This document shows positions 1 through 7,238 of a stretch of 24,100 nt of DNA, in pieces. Source of the DNA: Gordonia westfalica (lineage in GTDB: Bacteria > Actinomycetota > Actinomycetes > Mycobacteriales > Mycobacteriaceae). The stretch's first letter is position 1, and each line of letters begins with the position of its first letter. The stretch spans positions 1 to 24,100 of the forward strand of contig NZ_FNLM01000001.1 of NCBI RefSeq assembly GCF_900105725.1. The letters are read 5' to 3'. A program made the translations under genes and the position numbers. The notes beneath the pieces are model-generated. The model was not told the origin of the DNA. It searched no databases and worked only from the letters and a program-made list of their open reading frames with translations.

Positions 1-27
1 CAACAAGACCCATGGAGACAACAATGA
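1..27 (+). CDS. Gene 11, arm A copy (last codons only)
   Basis: Only the end of gene 11 (QQDPWRQQ, stop at 25-27) is inside the window. Its stop overlaps the ATG of gene 12 at 24. Confidence 0.55.
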   Translation, partial: QQDPWRQQ

Positions 28-462
28 CCGAAGACATTAGCCAGGACGAACTGTTCCGGCTCACAGGGCGTGATGTCGTCCTGTGCCCGGAGTGCGGCCA
101 CGGCATCGACCCGCACGGCACCGATCCGGGGGGTGCGTGCGGGGTCGGCAAGTGCGAATGCATGATGTCGCCCAACGGCATCGCCTACGCCCTGATCAAT
201 CCGGAAGTCACCCCCGGCGCAGAAGCACTACGCCGAAGCGGAGAGGATGCTCGCGTTCATCGAGCACGACCGCAACCTCACGACCACCCAGCACTCGGAG
301 GTCGCAGCGCGCGCCCAGGTGCACGCCACCCTCGCGCAGGCCGCTTCACTGCGGGAGGTTCTGGAATCCCGCGCCACCACCCGGTACCACGTCACGGTCC
401 AGGATGAGGGCGAGTTCCGCCGACGCAGCAGCCGTCTCGGATCTTTCGGTGGTGCGCTGTGA
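24..462 (+). CDS. Gene 12, arm A copy, one-base insertion
   Basis: This is a copy of 18335-18772. A fifth C near 215 shifts the frame after PEVTP. The original frame resumes in a second open stretch from about 247 to the TGA at 460-462. The Cys cluster is unaffected. Confidence 0.75.
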
Positions 463-675
463 ACTCTGTGAGACAGCTTTCCCAGCAAGCGGTTCGTGGT
501 CTGACCGCTACCAGCACGATGCTCGACATCGCCGTGTGGTGTGGCGGCATGAATCGTCCGCCCCAAACACCCACAACTTCAGCTACGGGTGGATGGTGTG
601 ACTGCCTTCCGGGGATTGGATCAAGGCTGACGGCAACGGTTCGAGGTCATCCCTCCAGGCGGGAGCAGACTCTGA
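459..675 (+). CDS. Gene 13, arm A copy, several indels
   Basis: This is a noisy copy of 11534-11752. Extra bases near 480-520 and 545-575 and losses near 617 and 640-670 make it unreadable as one frame. The stop at 673-675 still overlaps the next ATG. Confidence 0.6.
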
Positions 676-1263
676 TGCCGACTACAAAGGCCCCTCGACT
701 ACGTCGATGTCGCGACCCGAATTGTTGAGTTCCGCAACCAGCACCCACCGGCTCTCTCCAGCAGGTGCGATACGAAGTTCTTGAGGTTGGCGGCAAGAGC
801 TTCCTCGCGTTCACCGCCGCCGCCTACCGCACGCCGGATGATGAGCGTCCCGGTATCGGTACCGCGTGGGAACCCATCCCCGGCCCCACATCTTTCACCC
901 GTGACTCGGAGATGCAGAACGCTGAGACCGCGGCGTGGGGAGGGCGATCGTCGCAGCGTTGGCGGCGGACACGAAGAAGGGTGTGGCGTCGTCGGAGGAG
1001 GTCCGGAACCGTCAGCAGACGCCGGCGCAGCGGGCGCAACGCGAACTGGCTGAGGCTGTGACGGCTGCGGGGATGGTGACGAAGGAGTTCGCCGAGTGGG
1101 CGATGACCACCCGCAATGTCGATCTGAAGACTGCCGGGATTGCGGTGCTGGTGCCGCTGACTCGTGAGGTGCAGGAGAAGGGAAGGCGATCATGTCTGTC
1201 CCGGATCATGATGCGGCGCAAACCACCCTGGCCGACGAACTCGGCGCACAGGAGGCGTCGTGA
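675..1263 (+). CDS. Gene 14, arm A copy, several indels
   Basis: This is a noisy copy of 10941-11534. It is five bases short overall, including the four-G run near 945 shared with arm C and a lost G near 1181. The stop at 1261-1263 overlaps the GTG of gene 15. Confidence 0.65.
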
Positions 1264-1802
1264 GCGGGCGGGCGATGGGATCGCATCAGTGCGCCACCAC
1301 CGGGGACGACGTGTGGCTGACACCACCGCACGTCCTCGACGCCCTCGGCCCGTTCGACCTCGACCCGTGCGCCGCACCGGCAGAAGCGAACTGGACGACC
1401 GCACGCCACCACTACCGACTACCCGACGACGGACTCACACTGCCGTGGGAAGGGCGCGTGTGGTGCAACCCGCCCTACTCCAATGTGTGGCGGTGGCTCG
1501 ACCGGCTCGCCAACCACGGCACCGGCACCGCACTGATCTTCGCCCGCACCGAGACCGCCGGATTCCAGGCGCAGGTGTGGCGGCGGGCGACCGCAGTGCT
1601 GTTCCTCGAAGGGCGGCTCACCTTCCACCACCGCGATGGATCGAAGGCCGCGGCGAACAGCGGCGCACCGTCCTGCCTCGTCGCATACGGGACAGATGAC
1701 GCGGGCCGACTGCTCGACAGCGGACTCCCTGGCGCGTTCGTCCATGGCTGGTCGATCACGGCAGTTGACGACCAACCATCCCTCTTCGAGGAGGCGTCAT
1801 GA
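1260..1802 (+). CDS. Gene 15, arm A copy: Dam-type DNA adenine methyltransferase
   Basis: Intact copy (180 aa) of 19575-20117, with NPPYS present. It is the first undamaged gene after the noisy beginning of the window. Confidence 0.9.
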   Translation: MSGRAMGSHQCATTGDDVWLTPPHVLDALGPFDLDPCAAPAEANWTTARHHYRLPDDGLTLPWEGRVWCNPPYSNVWRWLDRLANHGTGTALIFARTETAGFQAQVWRRATAVLFLEGRLTFHHRDGSKAAANSGAPSCLVAYGTDDAGRLLDSGLPGAFVHGWSITAVDDQPSLFEEAS

Positions 1803-1955
1803 GCCGCCCTATTTGCGGGTGTGTGGTTTCGATCTCGGCTACGGCCACATGGTCCGTATGCGCTGGGAGACCGCACCGGCGACATCATCCCATGCCCGAA
1901 TTGCCTGGCCCATCACGACGCTCAAGACATCCTCAGGAGATACACCCATGAGTAA
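1799..1955 (+). CDS. Gene 16, arm A copy, two one-base deletions
   Basis: This is a copy of 20114-20272. One G is missing in the run after the first Cys (near 1817) and one in the run near 1865, so the two CxxC knuckles fall in different frames. Confidence 0.7.
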
Positions 1956-2334
1956 CGGCTTCCACATCGAACCCTCCACCACCCGAATGGATCAGGGCAG
2001 AAGATCCAACACCCTGGACGAGAAGAAGCAGGCGTTGGGGTCGTCGAACACGTTCCCCGGTGCGAATGTGTTGAACCGCAACCGGAATGTTTCTGATCTG
2101 CCGAAACCGCCGGCCTGGCATGAGGGCGCTCCCTGCGCCTCCTCAGACCCGGACGCGTTCTTTCCCTCCCATTACGGGGTGACGCAAACCGCTGACGCGA
2201 AACGGATCTGCGCCGGCTGTGACCGCCGGGAGGTGTGTTTGCAGTGGGCGTTGGACAACCGTGAACCGCACGGTGTGGTTGGGGGTACGACTCCGCGTGA
2301 ACGTCAGGCCATGTGGAAGCAGGGGGCGGCATGA
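1948..2334 (+). CDS. Gene 17: WhiB-like iron-sulfur transcription regulator (128 aa), the only intact copy
   Basis: WhiB-like proteins are actinobacterial regulators that bind a [4Fe-4S] cluster and partner the principal sigma factor; phage versions can repress the host's own whiB genes. The four cluster ligands are Cys63, Cys88, Cys91 and Cys97, in the family spacing C-x24-C-x2-C-x5-C (APCASSDPDAFFP, then ICAGCDRREVC). LQWALDN follows, then a glycine turn and TPRERQAMWKQ. The family turn is normally G-V/I-W-G-G. Here it reads GVVGG at residues 109-113, so the usual Trp is Val. About 50 residues of polar sequence precede the domain, a long extension for a phage WhiB. The start at 1948 is set by the AGGAG eight bases upstream; its first eight bases overlap the end of gene 16. 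Arms B and C lack one G and lose the end. Confidence 0.9.
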   Translation: MSNGFHIEPSTTRMDQGRRSNTLDEKKQALGSSNTFPGANVLNRNRNVSDLPKPPAWHEGAPCASSDPDAFFPSHYGVTQTADAKRICAGCDRREVCLQWALDNREPHGVVGGTTPRERQAMWKQGAA

Positions 2335-3161
2335 CCTGCCAATGCGGGAAGCCCGTCAAAGCGCGCGGCATGTGCGAAATGCACTACGCCCAACACCACC
2401 GCCGGCAACGCGCCTACGGACGTTGGACTCCCGACCTGGTCGACGCCCAGCCTGTACGCGAGCACATCCTCAAGCTGCGTGACGCAGGAGTGGGGAACAA
2501 ACGGCTCGAAGAGGAGTTCGGCGTCCCGCACAGCACCATCCAGCATCTGCTGTACGGGCAACGCGGATACGGTCCGAGCAAACAGGTCCGCCAAGCTACC
2601 GCCGACCGCATCCTCCAAATCCCTGTTCCGCGTACCGGTGTCGAGTTTGTGCGACAGGACCGCGTCCCCGCCCTGGGCACAACCCGCCGATTGCAGGCGT
2701 TGGTGGCGAACGGGTATTCGCAGACGGATCTGATCAGCCGTCTGGGTTGGCCGGAGAATGGCAGCACTTCGGAGTTGTTCCTCGGACAGTCCCGCAACAT
2801 TGCGGTTCGTCGAGCACGGGATGTGACGTCCTTGTTCGCGCAGTTGCAGATGGTTCCCGGAACTGATCGGAAGGCGCGGCATCGGGCGAAGGCGAAAGGT
2901 TGGTTGCCTCCGTTGGCGTGGGATGAGGACCGTATCGATGACCCCACCTATGAGCCGGAAGTGGTGGACAAACCCCGCACTGCCGAAGACCTGTTCTCCG
3001 ACTTCGAGTATCTGCTGTCGATGGGTGTTGGGGCGGAGGAGGCATCGCGTCGGGTGGGGATGCTGCCGGCGTCGATGAAGCGCCGGTATGAGCGGCATGG
3101 GCGGCGTTGTCCGGCAGCGTTGACGTCGGTGGCGTGGCAGCAGAGGAAGACGGCGTCATGA
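2331..3161 (+). CDS. Gene 18, arm A copy: zinc-finger and multi-HTH protein
   Basis: Intact copy (276 aa) of 20647-21477, coupled by ATGA to an intact WhiB-like gene here. Confidence 0.82.
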   Translation: MTCQCGKPVKARGMCEMHYAQHHRRQRAYGRWTPDLVDAQPVREHILKLRDAGVGNKRLEEEFGVPHSTIQHLLYGQRGYGPSKQVRQATADRILQIPVPRTGVEFVRQDRVPALGTTRRLQALVANGYSQTDLISRLGWPENGSTSELFLGQSRNIAVRRARDVTSLFAQLQMVPGTDRKARHRAKAKGWLPPLAWDEDRIDDPTYEPEVVDKPRTAEDLFSDFEYLLSMGVGAEEASRRVGMLPASMKRRYERHGRRCPAALTSVAWQQRKTAS

Positions 3162-3504
3162 CGGGCTTCTCTGCGGATGTGAAGGCTGCTGCTGCGGTGC
3201 GGGCGATGGGTCGCTGCGAAGTCCAAACCGACTGGTGTACCGGCACAGGGCAGGACTATCACCACCGAGCTAACCGCGGCATGGGCGGATCGAAAGACCC
3301 ACAGATCAACGCCCTGTCGAATTGTCTGCTGGTGTGCCGCGGCTGCCATGACTTCATCGGCCGCAATCCGGCGCAGGCGTACGCGAAGGGCTGGTTGGTG
3401 TCGAAGTTCCGGCAGCCGTCCAGCGATGTGGCTGTCCTGCTGTCGGGCCGGTGGGCGTTGCTCGATGATGCCGGCGGGTCGAGGTGTGCGATGCGGTGGG
3501 CTGA
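3158..3504 (+). CDS. Gene 19, arm A copy: HNH endonuclease, one-base deletion
   Basis: This is a copy of 21474-21821. One G is missing in the run near 3477, after all HNH residues, so the last codons are replaced and the frame runs on into gene 20. Confidence 0.8.
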
Positions 3505-3663
3505 GGTTCCGGAGTCCTACCTCCTGTGGGGGCGATCGAGAGGCCGTGCCCTGAGTGCGCGGCCAGGCCGGGGGAGCTTTGCGTACTCCGTTCCCCCGCA
3601 ACAGGTGCAGAGAAGACACGACACATCCCCTGCGTGGGGAGAACCAAAGGAGACAACGAATGA
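3491..3663 (+). CDS. Gene 20, arm A copy, one-base deletion
   Basis: This is a copy of 21808-21981. Five G instead of six near 3531 shift the frame just before the CPEC knuckle. Confidence 0.65.
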
Positions 3664-3962
3664 GCAACAACAAGAAGGCTTTCGACGGCGAGGCGTTCAA
3701 GGCGGTTGAGGTGGTCAAGGTGCAGGCTGTCGGCGGAGGCTCGGGTGGCAATGGCGGCTACGTCGTGCAGCCCTTGGCGTCGGCGAGAACTGCTGTGCGT
3801 GTGGTGGTGACGAGAACCCGGAAGGGTTACCAGTGGGCGCAGATCGCCCGCAACGGCAGCGCCGGCGCCATCTCCCCGAAAACGTATGACACGAAGTCGA
3901 ATGCGGTGCGCGCTGCCAAGCGTCAGGCCGCTCTGGTGGGTGGGGTGGTGGAGGTCCAGTGA
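3660..3962 (+). CDS. Gene 21, arm A copy: DUF1508-like
   Basis: Intact copy (100 aa) of 21978-22280, with the same AAAGGAG site upstream. Confidence 0.7.
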   Translation: MSNNKKAFDGEAFKAVEVVKVQAVGGGSGGNGGYVVQPLASARTAVRVVVTRTRKGYQWAQIARNGSAGAISPKTYDTKSNAVRAAKRQAALVGGVVEVQ

Positions 3963-4318
3963 TCGTCTACGAGAACATCCCGGAGAAGGTGTCTGAGTAT
4001 CGCGGCACCATCGAGGTGTACGAGGACGAGATCTTGCAGGTCGACCTCGATGCCAAGAGCGTGGTCGCCAGACATCCCGAGTGGCGTTGGCGGTGTAAGT
4101 CCCGCAACGGTCAGATCCTCGCTCAGGGGGAAGGCTATCGGCGTAGGTCGGGGGCTCTCAACGCCATCGACACCCAGTACGCGGCGCGGTTGAAGGTTGG
4201 TGGCATCAACTACGACGTGGTCCCGCGTGGGCAAGAACGGCAGATGCTCGTCTGCCCGTGGCGTGTGGTGATCCTCGACCGCCACGGAGACATCGACAAG
4301 ATCGGAGCACTCTACTGA
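3959..4318 (+). CDS. Gene 22, arm A copy: DUF1508 (YegP)-like
   Basis: Intact copy (119 aa) of 22277-22636, with a GTG start. Confidence 0.75.
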   Translation: MIVYENIPEKVSEYRGTIEVYEDEILQVDLDAKSVVARHPEWRWRCKSRNGQILAQGEGYRRRSGALNAIDTQYAARLKVGGINYDVVPRGQERQMLVCPWRVVILDRHGDIDKIGALY

Positions 4319-4536
4319 TGAGCGAGGACAACCCCGTATCCCGCAACCTGCCGGGAAACCCTTTCACCGATAACTACGCGGCCATGACGGCTGAGCAGTC
4401 CGCATGGTTCGCCATCGCCTACGAGATTCGCACACTCACCATCGCCCTCACGGAGCAGACATACAACCTGAACGGCAGTCCTCTCTGTGACGAACTGCGA
4501 GATCGGCTGGGCCTGAACGGCGGCGGTGTGTCATGA
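4318..4536 (+). CDS. Gene 23, arm A copy: small hypothetical protein
   Basis: Intact copy (72 aa) of 22636-22854. Confidence 0.7.
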   Translation: MSEDNPVSRNLPGNPFTDNYAAMTAEQSAWFAIAYEIRTLTIALTEQTYNLNGSPLCDELRDRLGLNGGGVS

Positions 4537-4967
4537 CTCGCATCCTTGGTGTGTCCGCTGTACCGGGTTTCTTCCCACCCGGACCTGTTGATTGGTCGAA
4601 CGGGCAGACGTTGGTGCCGGCCGAAGACCTGGAGCAGGCGCAGGCACGCATCGCCGAACTCGAAGTGGCGCTGAGAAGGAAGCGGCTCATCTTCGACCAG
4701 GTATGCAACGACCGTGCCGCCCTCAATGCTGACGTCAATCGCTTATCCGCTGACCGTCTCGAATCTGAGGCCACCGCAGACGATGTGGTGGAGAAGGCCG
4801 AACAGTTCACAGCCGAGCAAGTACGCGACGCCATCATCGAGGTGTTGGACCAGAACGCGGTGTCGCTGTGGCTGCCCTACGGGGACACACCTCACGGCAC
4901 CGTCCATCCCGAAGATGTCGGCCATGTCGCCCGATGGGTAGTTGCAAAGCTGCGGGGGGAGTCATGA
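4533..4967 (+). CDS. Gene 24: coiled-coil hypothetical protein (144 aa)
   Basis: Residues 30-90 (AEDLEQAQARIAELEVALRR, then NADVNRLSADRLESEATADD and VVEKAEQF) form a likely coiled coil. The C-terminal domain (QVRDAIIEVLDQ, then HPEDVGHVARWVVAKLRG) looks globular and mixed. The N-terminus (ILGVSAVPGFFPPGPVDWSN) is proline-rich and resembles a short presentation arm. Function unknown; coiled coils of this kind occur in many small actinophage proteins. The DNA at 4628-4665 matches 5899-5936 in gene 28 at 36 of 38 bases, so the two genes share an exchanged segment or common origin. ATGA overlaps at both ends. Intact in arms A and B. Confidence 0.75.
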   Translation: MTRILGVSAVPGFFPPGPVDWSNGQTLVPAEDLEQAQARIAELEVALRRKRLIFDQVCNDRAALNADVNRLSADRLESEATADDVVEKAEQFTAEQVRDAIIEVLDQNAVSLWLPYGDTPHGTVHPEDVGHVARWVVAKLRGES

Positions 4968-5230
4968 CCGATCCCGCCGTAGACGCAGCACAGAGGGCGT
5001 GTGAACCGCATGGCGTCTCGCACTTCGTCGGCCCGGGAAGGTACGCCCTGCGTGGTGCCCGTGAAGCCCTCGCACCACTCCGGGAACTGCATCGGCTCGA
5101 CGGCTGCCCCGAACGCGACGACTGTACCGATCCCGAACACCTGACGCTGTGCTCGGGCTGCTACCAGGAATGGCCCTGCCGCACCGCACCCCTCATCTAT
5201 TCCTCTGACGAGTTGGGAGATACCCCATGA
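4964..5230 (+). CDS. Gene 25: Cys-rich small protein (88 aa)
   Basis: The N-terminal half is helical (TDPAVDAAQRACEPHG, then YALRGAREALAPLRELHR) and similar in pattern to gene 2. The second half has Cys48, Cys54, Cys63, Cys66 and Cys72 (GCPERDDC, LCSGCYQEWPC), a plausible zinc site. It therefore looks like a gene 2-type helical unit with a zinc-binding tail added. No family is recognised. The ATG at 4964 is chosen for its overlap with the stop of gene 24 after GGGGGGAG; upstream in-frame ATGs lie inside gene 24. The end overlaps gene 26 (ATGA). Confidence 0.75.
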   Translation: MTDPAVDAAQRACEPHGVSHFVGPGRYALRGAREALAPLRELHRLDGCPERDDCTDPEHLTLCSGCYQEWPCRTAPLIYSSDELGDTP

Positions 5231-5602
5231 CACCCACACCCGCCGAGATCGCGGCGGCACACCAGTCGTACGAGTGGGCAGGTGGCGTGTGCTGCACCTG
5301 CGGCCCCGACTACTACATCAACGACGCCGAGCATGGTGCCCACGTCATCGCTGCTCTGTCTGAGCACTACCACTGCCCACGTCATCGCTGCTCTGTCTGA
5401 GCACTACCACCTACTACCCAAGGCGGAACCGGGCGGCGAAGACGACGACCGCGCCGAGTGGCTGGACGGGGAAGTGATGGCCGCCCGAGGCAAGCGGGTG
5501 GTGCGGCTCTACTTCGAGGACCCTCGCAATACGCCTGAGGATGCCCGCGAACTCGCATCCGCCCTGGCGTCTGCTGCTGATGTTGCGGAGGAGCCGAGAT
5601 GA
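5227..5602 (+). pseudogene. Gene 26: CxCG small protein, split by a 37-bp duplication
   Basis: From the ATG at 5227 the frame encodes CCTCG (Cys22, 23, 25) and AHVIAALSEHYH and then stops at 5398-5400 after 57 residues. A perfect 37-bp tandem duplication at 5337-5410 causes this. Removing one unit leaves 339 bases, exactly 113 codons, and joins the two halves into a clean 112-residue protein. It would continue LLPKAEPGGEDDDRAEWLDG and end in ASALASAADVAEEPR, overlapping gene 27 by ATGA. The undivided protein is therefore the likely ancestral or true form. The CxCG-x12-AHVIAAL pattern is shared with gene 27, so these are probable tandem paralogs. The duplication is in all three arms, so it predates the folding or was present in the template. 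Confidence 0.8.
5337..5410 (+). repeat. 37-bp perfect tandem duplication (arm A)
   Basis: Identical units lie at 5337-5373 and 5374-5410 inside gene 26. Because 37 is not a multiple of three, the second unit is read in another frame and brings an early TGA. Confidence 0.95.
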
Positions 5603-5793
5603 GCGACGCAGACGAAAAGGCGGTCGCTGAGGCGCTATACGCGGTCGAGAGCGTGCACCACTTCCACGGCACTGAATGCCTCTGCGGCTTCAACTCTCAC
5701 CGGGCGCGCGAACGCACCGCCCACATCACACGCCTGGCCCTAGGGGAGCTGTTGGGCCACGACTTCGTCAGAAAGGCGGCATTCGATGTCTGA
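5599..5793 (+). CDS. Gene 27: CxCG small protein (64 aa)
   Basis: This short protein has a helical acidic start (DADEKAVAEALYAVESV), a His-rich stretch running into Cys27/Cys29 (HHFHGTECLCGF) and then an amphipathic helix (RTAHITRLALGELLGHDFV). CxCG followed 12 residues later by AH-I/V-x-x-x-A-L is the same layout as gene 26, suggesting tandem duplication and divergence. A metal site formed by the His and Cys residues is possible. ATGA overlap upstream; its last eight bases (ATGTCTGA) contain the start of gene 28. Intact in arms A and B. Confidence 0.72.
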   Translation: MSDADEKAVAEALYAVESVHHFHGTECLCGFNSHRARERTAHITRLALGELLGHDFVRKAAFDV

Positions 5794-6109
5794 CATCGGT
5801 TTCGGTCCTGTTGGTGATCCCCCGATCATCCACGGCGGCAACAGCTATGTGACCCGTGATGGGTATGGGCGTCCGACGTATCTGGTGGACCGGCGACTCC
5901 TGGAGAAGGCGGAGGCACGCATCGCCGAACTCGAAGACCAGCTGCGTCCTATGTCGCCACTGAGACAGCAAGCCGACACCTACCTGCGGATACTGCGCCA
6001 CCTGAAATCTACCGCCACCTACGCGCGGGAGCGGGTCGTGGTCCGACCAGATCGACGCGCGTATCACACTGTCGCTGCTGATCGGATCTGGCGCGGCACG
6101 CGGCCCAGT
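5786..6109 (+). CDS. Gene 28, arm A copy (truncated by fold 1)
   Basis: This is the same gene as 6089-6416 on the minus strand. The frame is true to about 5999, then one lost C (6001-6004) shifts it and more single losses follow. After 6088 the sequence turns back on itself, so residues beyond about 100 are artefacts of reading the opposite strand. Confidence 0.75.
6089..6109. other. Fold 1: loop of the A/B palindrome
   Basis: This 21-nt segment separates the two arms and is not palindromic itself. It is flanked by GATC on both sides (6085-6088 and 6110-6113), after which the sequence mirrors outward for kilobases. On the minus strand the loop continues the reading frame of gene 28 (residues RDHWAACRA), so it appears to be true phage sequence seen once. 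This is what a 3' end that snapped back onto an upstream GATC and was extended would leave. Confidence 0.8.
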
Positions 6110-6416
6110 GATCCCGATCAGCAGCGACAGTGGTGATACGCGCGTCGATCTGGTCGGACCACGACCCCGCTCCCGCGCGTAGGTGGCGGTAGATTTCAGG
6201 GTGGCGCAGTATCCGCAGGTAGGTGTCGGCTTGCTGTCTCAGTGGCGACATAGGACGCAGCTGGTCTTCGAGTTCGGCGATGCGTGCCTCCGCCTTCTCC
6301 AGGAGTCGCCGGTCCACCAGATACGTCGGACGCCCATACCCATCACGGGTCACATAGCTGTTGCCGCCGTGGATGATCGGGGGATCACCAACAGGACCGA
6401 AACCGATGTCAGACAT
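6089..6416 (-). CDS. Gene 28: coiled-coil protein, N-terminal part only (about 108 aa before the fold)
   Basis: The protein begins with a compact Gly/Pro-rich stretch (MSDIGFGPVGDPPIIHGGNS), then YLVDRRLLEKAEARIAELED, the start of a coiled coil that shares sequence with gene 24. LRQQADTYLRILRHPEIYRH, SWSDQIDARITTVAADRDHW and AACRA follow, with the look of a phage helical protein. Its real C-terminus is missing, because past 6089 the sequence is the mirror arm. The ATG at 6416 overlaps the end of gene 27 by eight bases. Function unknown. Confidence 0.7.
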
Positions 6417-6603
6417 CGAATGCCGCCTTTCTGACGAAGTCGTGGCCCAACAGCTCCCCTAGGGCCAGGCGTGTGATGTGGGCGGTGCGTTCGCGCGCCC
6501 GGTGAGAGTTGAAGCCGCAGAGGCATTCAGTGCCGTGGAAGTGGTGCACGCTCTCGACCGCGTATAGCGCCTCAGCGACCGCCTTTTCGTCTGCGTCGCT
6601 CAT
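6409..6603 (-). CDS. Gene 27, arm B copy
   Basis: Intact copy (64 aa) of 5599-5793. Confidence 0.72.
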   Translation of the reverse strand: MSDADEKAVAEALYAVESVHHFHGTECLCGFNSHRARERTAHITRLALGELLGHDFVRKAAFDV

Positions 6604-6975
6604 CTCGGCTCCTCCGCAACATCAGCAGCAGACGCCAGGGCGGATGCGAGTTCGCGGGCATCCTCAGGCGTATTGCGAGGGTCCTCGAAGTAGAGCCGCA
6701 CCACCCGCTTGCCTCGGGCGGCCATCACTTCCCCGTCCAGCCACTCGGCGCGGTCGTCGTCTTCGCCGCCCGGTTCCGCCTTGGGTAGTAGGTGGTAGTG
6801 CTCAGACAGAGCAGCGATGACGTGGGCAGTGGTAGTGCTCAGACAGAGCAGCGATGACGTGGGCACCATGCTCGGCGTCGTTGATGTAGTAGTCGGGGCC
6901 GCAGGTGCAGCACACGCCACCTGCCCACTCGTACGACTGGTGTGCCGCCGCGATCTCGGCGGGTGTGGGTGTCAT
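6600..6975 (-). pseudogene. Gene 26, arm B copy, split by the 37-bp duplication
   Basis: Same length and same split as 5227-5602. The first frame covers 6802-6975 (57 aa); the second half runs to 6600. No further indels are present. Confidence 0.8.
6792..6865 (-). repeat. 37-bp perfect tandem duplication (arm B)
   Basis: Mirror of 5337-5410: units at 6792-6828 and 6829-6865. Confidence 0.95.
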
Positions 6976-7238
6976 GGGGTATCTCCCAACTCGTCAGAGG
7001 AATAGATGAGGGGTGCGGTGCGGCAGGGCCATTCCTGGTAGCAGCCCGAGCACAGCGTCAGGTGTTCGGGATCGGTACAGTCGTCGCGTTCGGGGCAGCC
7101 GTCGAGCCGATGCAGTTCCCGGAGTGGTGCGAGGGCTTCACGGGCACCACGCAGGGCGTACCTTCCCGGGCCGACGAAGTGCGAGACGCCATGCGGTTCA
7201 CACGCCCTCTGTGCTGCGTCTACGGCGGGATCGGTCAT
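6972..7238 (-). CDS. Gene 25, arm B copy: Cys-rich protein
   Basis: Intact copy (88 aa) of 4964-5230. Confidence 0.75.
   Translation of the reverse strand: MTDPAVDAAQRACEPHGVSHFVGPGRYALRGAREALAPLRELHRLDGCPERDDCTDPEHLTLCSGCYQEWPCRTAPLIYSSDELGDTP

Larger units (their letters stand above)
1..6088 (+). repeat. Arm A of the giant inverted repeat (forward)
   Basis: This arm is a forward copy of genes 11 (last codons) to 28. It is the reverse complement of 6110 to about 12215 (paired coordinates sum to about 12203) and a direct copy of arm C from 18312 onward. The first 1.2 kb differs from the other two arms by many one-base indels, mostly in G/C runs. From about 1.2 kb on it agrees closely with them. 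The poor start is typical of a low-coverage contig end in a long-read assembly. Confidence 0.95.

Noticed and set aside
935..1699. A 254-residue ORF joining part of gene 14 to another frame of gene 15 in arm A
   Set aside because: It arises from a lost G near 1181. The intact copies in arms B and C show two separate genes.
4518..4968. ORFs on the strand opposite to the operon in each arm (for example 4448-4837, 2304-3098)
   Set aside because: They are shadows of high-GC genes on the other strand: no ribosome-binding sites, no domain-like composition, and they overlap well-supported genes completely.
5337..5410. CRISPR-like or iteron repeat
   Set aside because: Only two directly adjacent units with no spacer, lying inside a coding frame; a simple tandem duplication explains it.
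5282..5602. A 106-residue ORF beginning MACAAPAAPTTT before the second half of gene 26
   Set aside because: The N-terminal part is an out-of-frame reading of gene 26 upstream of the 37-bp duplication; only the second half is in the true frame.
5786..6136. A 116-residue ORF running through fold 1
   Set aside because: Its last third is the mirror strand of gene 28 read after the loop, with indels. It is a product of the fold, not a gene end.
6061..6140. Rho-independent terminator at the strong hairpin of fold 1
   Set aside because: There is no T-tract, and the stem continues for kilobases; it is the centre of the palindrome.
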